A DNA stretch of 25,994 bases from assembly GCA_039189655.1 (NCBI GenBank), contig JBCCYN010000051.1, forward strand, positions 1-25,994, given 5' to 3'. The stretch comes from Acuticoccus sp039189655 (GTDB lineage: Bacteria; Pseudomonadota; Alphaproteobacteria; Rhizobiales; Amorphaceae). Under the pieces are notes generated by a model. It ran no database searches. It had not been told where the DNA came from and worked only from the letters and a program-made list of their open reading frames with translations. The position numbers and the translations under genes are program-made. This document shows positions 23,766-25,994 of this stretch, piece by piece (within the stretch, counting starts at the first letter, position 1; every line of letters starts with the position of its first letter).

Positions 23766-23824
23766 AACCGACCGACGGGCTGCCCGGCGCGGCTGATGGC
23801 GCTTGCGCCAAGGGTCGGTTTTTT
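23766..23824 (+). terminator. Hairpin with T-run upstream of rpsL
   Basis: AACCGACC (23766-23773) pairs perfectly with GGTCGGTT (23813-23820) and is followed by four more T (six T in a row, 23819-23824). The 39-base loop holds its own small stem TGGCGC-TT-GCGCCA. It has the look of an intrinsic terminator for plus-strand transcripts, although no plus-strand gene ends within about 1.3 kb upstream. It could stop antisense transcription through the dioxygenase or act in a leader. Confidence 0.5.
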
Positions 23825-24140
23825 CGGTTACGGGTTTTGTTCGGCTTCGTGCCGCTCGAACTCACGGGCAAGGCGCTGGCTCGGGCCCCCCTATACGGGG
23901 ATCCGCACCAGCGCGTTTATCGTTTGCTGGGGCAGGCTGGAAAGAGCCGGTCACGGTGGATGGAAAGTCCCAGGGCGAATTGGTCGACGTGATGCTGCCG
24001 TTCGCGTTGCAGCGGTCGCCGGGCGGCAAATTGCCCCGGGTGGGCCAAAGCTAGGCGAAGCGGCAGTTTCGAGGTGGCGGGGACGGGCCCGCGAAGAAAT
24101 GAACAGGCTGCGGGGCGTGACCCGCGCATGGGAAGGTTAG

Positions 24141-24512
24141 ATGCCGACGATCAACCAGTTGATCCGCAAGCCGCGGGTCGCGCCGGTCAAGCGTAATAAA
24201 GTGCCGGCGATGGAAGCGAACCCGCAAAAGCGCGGCGTGTGCACGCGCGTTTACACCACGACGCCGAAGAAGCCGAACTCGGCCCTGCGCAAAGTGGCAA
24301 AGGTTCGCCTCACCAATGGGTTCGAGGTGATCGGCTACATCCCCGGCGAGGGGCACAATCTGCAAGAGCACTCGGTGGTGATGATCCGCGGCGGCCGCGT
24401 GAAAGACTTGCCGGGCGTCCGCTATCACATCGTGCGCGGCGTTCTGGACACCCAGGGCGTGAAGAACCGCAAGCAGCGTCGCTCAAAATACGGCGCCAAA
24501 CGGCCCAAATGA
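24141..24512 (+). CDS. rpsL: 30S ribosomal protein S12
   Basis: S12 sits at the decoding centre and controls accuracy. The 123-residue product starts MPTINQLIRKPRVAPVKRNK. It contains the streptomycin-related stretches TTTPKKPNSALRKV and IRGGRVKDLPGVRYH, with Lys43 and Lys88 both wild type. Asp89 is the residue methylthiolated by RimO in E. coli. GGAAGG is placed just before the ATG. Length is normal. It is the first gene of the str operon here, but the gene after it is not rpsG. Confidence 0.98.
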   Translation: MPTINQLIRKPRVAPVKRNKVPAMEANPQKRGVCTRVYTTTPKKPNSALRKVAKVRLTNGFEVIGYIPGEGHNLQEHSVVMIRGGRVKDLPGVRYHIVRGVLDTQGVKNRKQRRSKYGAKRPK

Positions 24513-24590
24513 TTTGCGGCTCTGCCAGCTTCTCTCATCTTGCGGAGCCGCTCGCGGCGGCTCTGAACCGGCCCGCGTGAGGCGATAGAA

Positions 24591-24932
24591 ATGGCGATTT
24601 CGTTTGTTTCCGGTGCACTCGTTCTGGCAGCCGGCCTTGGTTTTGGCCAGCTTGCTGAACCAGGTGGCGCCCTAGCGCCGGGGATCATTGCCGTCGATCA
24701 GGGTGAGGTGAGCGACCCGGTCTCCGAGGCACCAGAGCCGCTGATGAAGGTGGATGTGGATCCTGGGCAGCGGTGCGCCGCCATTGCGGTCGATTCAGAT
24801 GGTGTGGCGGAGGGCAACGGCCGCGGTCCCACCCTTGAGGCGGCTCGGGAAAGCGCCCTCGCCGATTGCCGGGGCACAGAAAACAAAGAATGCCGGATCA
24901 CGTCCGCTGCCTGCGATCCGAACGAGCCTTGA
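24591..24932 (+). CDS. Small exported-looking DUF4189-like protein between rpsL and rpsG
   Basis: The 113-residue product has a hydrophobic N-terminal segment (SGALVLAAGLGFG, about residues 7-19) and a low-complexity acidic linker. A C-terminal domain of about 50 residues follows, with Cys62, Cys93, Cys101 and Cys108. The pattern C-A-A-I-A-V followed by GNGRGPTLEAARESALADC and a late Cys pair resembles DUF4189-type secreted domains, whose cysteines form disulfides. The N-terminus carries no Lys or Arg, which is atypical for a Sec signal. GAGGCG lies before ATG 24591, and an in-frame TGA upstream excludes an earlier start. It lies in the same direction within the str operon and should be co-transcribed with rpsL and rpsG. 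Its function is unknown. Confidence 0.65.
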   Translation: MAISFVSGALVLAAGLGFGQLAEPGGALAPGIIAVDQGEVSDPVSEAPEPLMKVDVDPGQRCAAIAVDSDGVAEGNGRGPTLEAARESALADCRGTENKECRITSAACDPNEP

Positions 24933-25040
24933 GCGCACGGCGACGCCGGGAATACGGGGCGGAAAACGAAGGTTTGGGTGAAGACAAGCGAGCCATGAAG
25001 CACAAAGTGCTCGGTGCTCACATTTAGGGTTTGAACGGGA

Positions 25041-25511
25041 ATGTCGCGACGTCATAGAGCCGAAAAACGAGAAGTGTTGCCGGACCCGAAGTTCGGTGAC
25101 GTGATTTTGTCGAAGTTCATGAATGCTATCATGTACGACGGCAAGAAATCGGTGGCGGAGAAGATTGTCTACGGCGCCCTAGACATCTGCCAGACCAAAA
25201 GCCGCACAGACCCGGTTCAAATGTTCCACGACGCGCTATCGAACGTGTCGCCCCAGGTGGAGGTTCGCTCCCGCCGCGTGGGCGGTGCCACCTACCAGGT
25301 TCCCGTGGAAGTGCGCCCCGAGCGGCGCCAGGCTTTGGCGATCCGTTGGCTCATCGCAGCCGCTCGTAAGCGCAACGAAAAGACCATGGTGGACCGCCTC
25401 TCCGGCGAGTTGATGGACGCCGCCAACAACCGCGGCACGGCCGTCAAGAAGCGCGAAGACACGCACAAGATGGCTGAGGCCAACCGCGCCTTCTCGCACT
25501 ACCGCTGGTAA
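25041..25511 (+). CDS. rpsG: 30S ribosomal protein S7
   Basis: S7 nucleates assembly of the 30S head and contacts mRNA and tRNA at the E site. The 156-residue product starts MSRRHRAEKREVLPDPKFGD and carries the family core VEVRSRRVGGATYQVPVEVR. It ends KMAEANRAFSHYRW, the normal length and terminus for bacterial S7. ACGGGA precedes the ATG. In most bacteria it follows rpsL closely; here 528 bases and one small gene intervene. fusA follows after 54 bases. Confidence 0.98.
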   Translation: MSRRHRAEKREVLPDPKFGDVILSKFMNAIMYDGKKSVAEKIVYGALDICQTKSRTDPVQMFHDALSNVSPQVEVRSRRVGGATYQVPVEVRPERRQALAIRWLIAAARKRNEKTMVDRLSGELMDAANNRGTAVKKREDTHKMAEANRAFSHYRW

Positions 25512-25565
25512 ATCCGCGCCCTAACTGGCGCCCTTCACTGACCTTTTCACGCTCGGGCAAAGACC

Positions 25566-25994
25566 ATGTCACGTACGCACGACATTAAAGATTATCGCAA
25601 TTTCGGCATCATGGCCCACATCGATGCCGGAAAGACGACGACCACCGAGCGTGTGCTCTACTACACCGGTCGCAGCCACAAGATCGGCGAAGTGCACGAT
25701 GGCGCGGCCACCATGGATTGGATGGAACAGGAGCAGGAGCGGGGGATCACCATCACCTCCGCCGCCACCACCTGCTTTTGGCAGGACAAGCGCCTCAACA
25801 TCATCGACACTCCGGGTCACGTGGATTTCACCATCGAGGTGGAGCGTTCTTTGCGTGTCCTCGACGGCGCCATCGCACTCCTGGACGCCAACGCCGGTGT
25901 GGAACCGCAGACGGAGACGGTTTGGCGCCAGGCCGACAAGTACGCCGTCCCGCGCATGATCTTCGTCAACAAGATGGACAAGATCGGCGCCGAC
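25566..25994 (+). CDS. fusA: Elongation factor G (5' part only)
   Basis: EF-G is the GTPase that drives ribosomal translocation. 143 codons are visible before the window ends. The product starts MSRTHDIKDYRNFGIMAHID with the P-loop AHIDAGKT at residues 17-24. The switch I region includes ERGITITSAATTC, the G3 motif DTPGH is at 81-85 and the G4 motif NKMD at 135-138. DGAATMDWMEQEQERGI distinguishes EF-G from other translational GTPases. The frame is open to the edge. It is the third conserved gene of the str operon. Confidence 0.97.
   Translation, partial: MSRTHDIKDYRNFGIMAHIDAGKTTTTERVLYYTGRSHKIGEVHDGAATMDWMEQEQERGITITSAATTCFWQDKRLNIIDTPGHVDFTIEVERSLRVLDGAIALLDANAGVEPQTETVWRQADKYAVPRMIFVNKMDKIGAD

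Larger units (their letters stand above)
23605..24140. other. Intergenic region upstream of the str operon
   Basis: No gene is supported in these 536 bases. Several frames are open, but their translations are Arg/Gly/Pro-rich without recognisable structure. The region holds a promoter-like pair at 23736-23764 and a hairpin with a T-run at 23766-23824. The last 15 bases provide the rpsL ribosome site GGAAGG. It must contain the start signals for rpsL (plus) and for the minus-strand dioxygenase. Confidence 0.5.

Noticed and set aside
23574..24140. Overlapping plus-strand frames ending just before rpsL
   Set aside because: The translations are Arg/Gly-rich with no predicted structure, and they start antisense to the dioxygenase gene; I treat the interval as a promoter region.
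24267..24407. Possible streptomycin-resistance substitutions in S12
   Set aside because: Lys43 and Lys88 are both present in the wild-type context.

Overview
The window reads as a GC-rich alphaproteobacterial chromosome segment centred on the transcription and translation supercluster secE-nusG-rplKA-rplJL-rpoB-rpoC and the start of the str operon (rpsL-rpsG-fusA). The proteobacterial/alphaproteobacterial placement rests on the RpoB and RpoC sequences (RpoB 1380 aa with a long internal region typical of alphaproteobacteria), a bo3-type cyo operon next to a MHS-type transporter, and the L10/L12 sequences. The order within Alphaproteobacteria cannot be fixed by eye.

Layout. 1-3151 (minus): cyoB (its last residues lie outside the window) and cyoA, subunits I and II of a cytochrome bo3-type ubiquinol oxidase. 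3640-4911 (plus): divergent MFS/MHS transporter. 5264-6026: secE and nusG. 6365-7491: rplK and rplA, preceded by an unusually long inverted repeat. 7798-8795: rplJ and rplL behind an L10-type RNA leader. 8977-18432: rpoB and rpoC, which are NOT adjacent. About 1.1 kb lies between them, holding a PAPS-dependent sulfotransferase-like gene with a locally AT-rich stretch and a possible 62-residue membrane peptide. A good intrinsic terminator closes rpoC.

18.5-24.1 kb is a patchy accessory region separating rpoC from rpsL. It holds a frameshifted lipoprotein gene (minus), a phytanoyl-CoA-dioxygenase-like gene (plus), a GNAT acetyltransferase (minus), an SGNH/GDSL hydrolase (plus), a 79-residue conserved-looking hypothetical (plus) and a second dioxygenase paralogue (minus). 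The two dioxygenases point at each other with about 2 kb between them and have catalytic residues at identical positions. From 24.1 kb the str operon begins: rpsL, then a small exported DUF4189-like cysteine-containing protein inserted before rpsG, then rpsG and the 5' part of fusA.

The housekeeping genes form the core information-processing block: RNA polymerase beta/beta', its elongation factor NusG, the ribosomal stalk and L1 arm, S12/S7 and EF-G. The notable feature is that this normally tight block is interrupted at three places (rpoB|rpoC, rpoC|rpsL, rpsL|rpsG) by unrelated accessory genes. I see no CRISPR array, tRNA, rRNA, transposase or integrase gene. I do not see a coherent new multi-gene system; the strongest leads are the sulfotransferase inside rpoBC, the inverted dioxygenase pair, the exported protein inside the str operon, and the branched palindrome before rplK.
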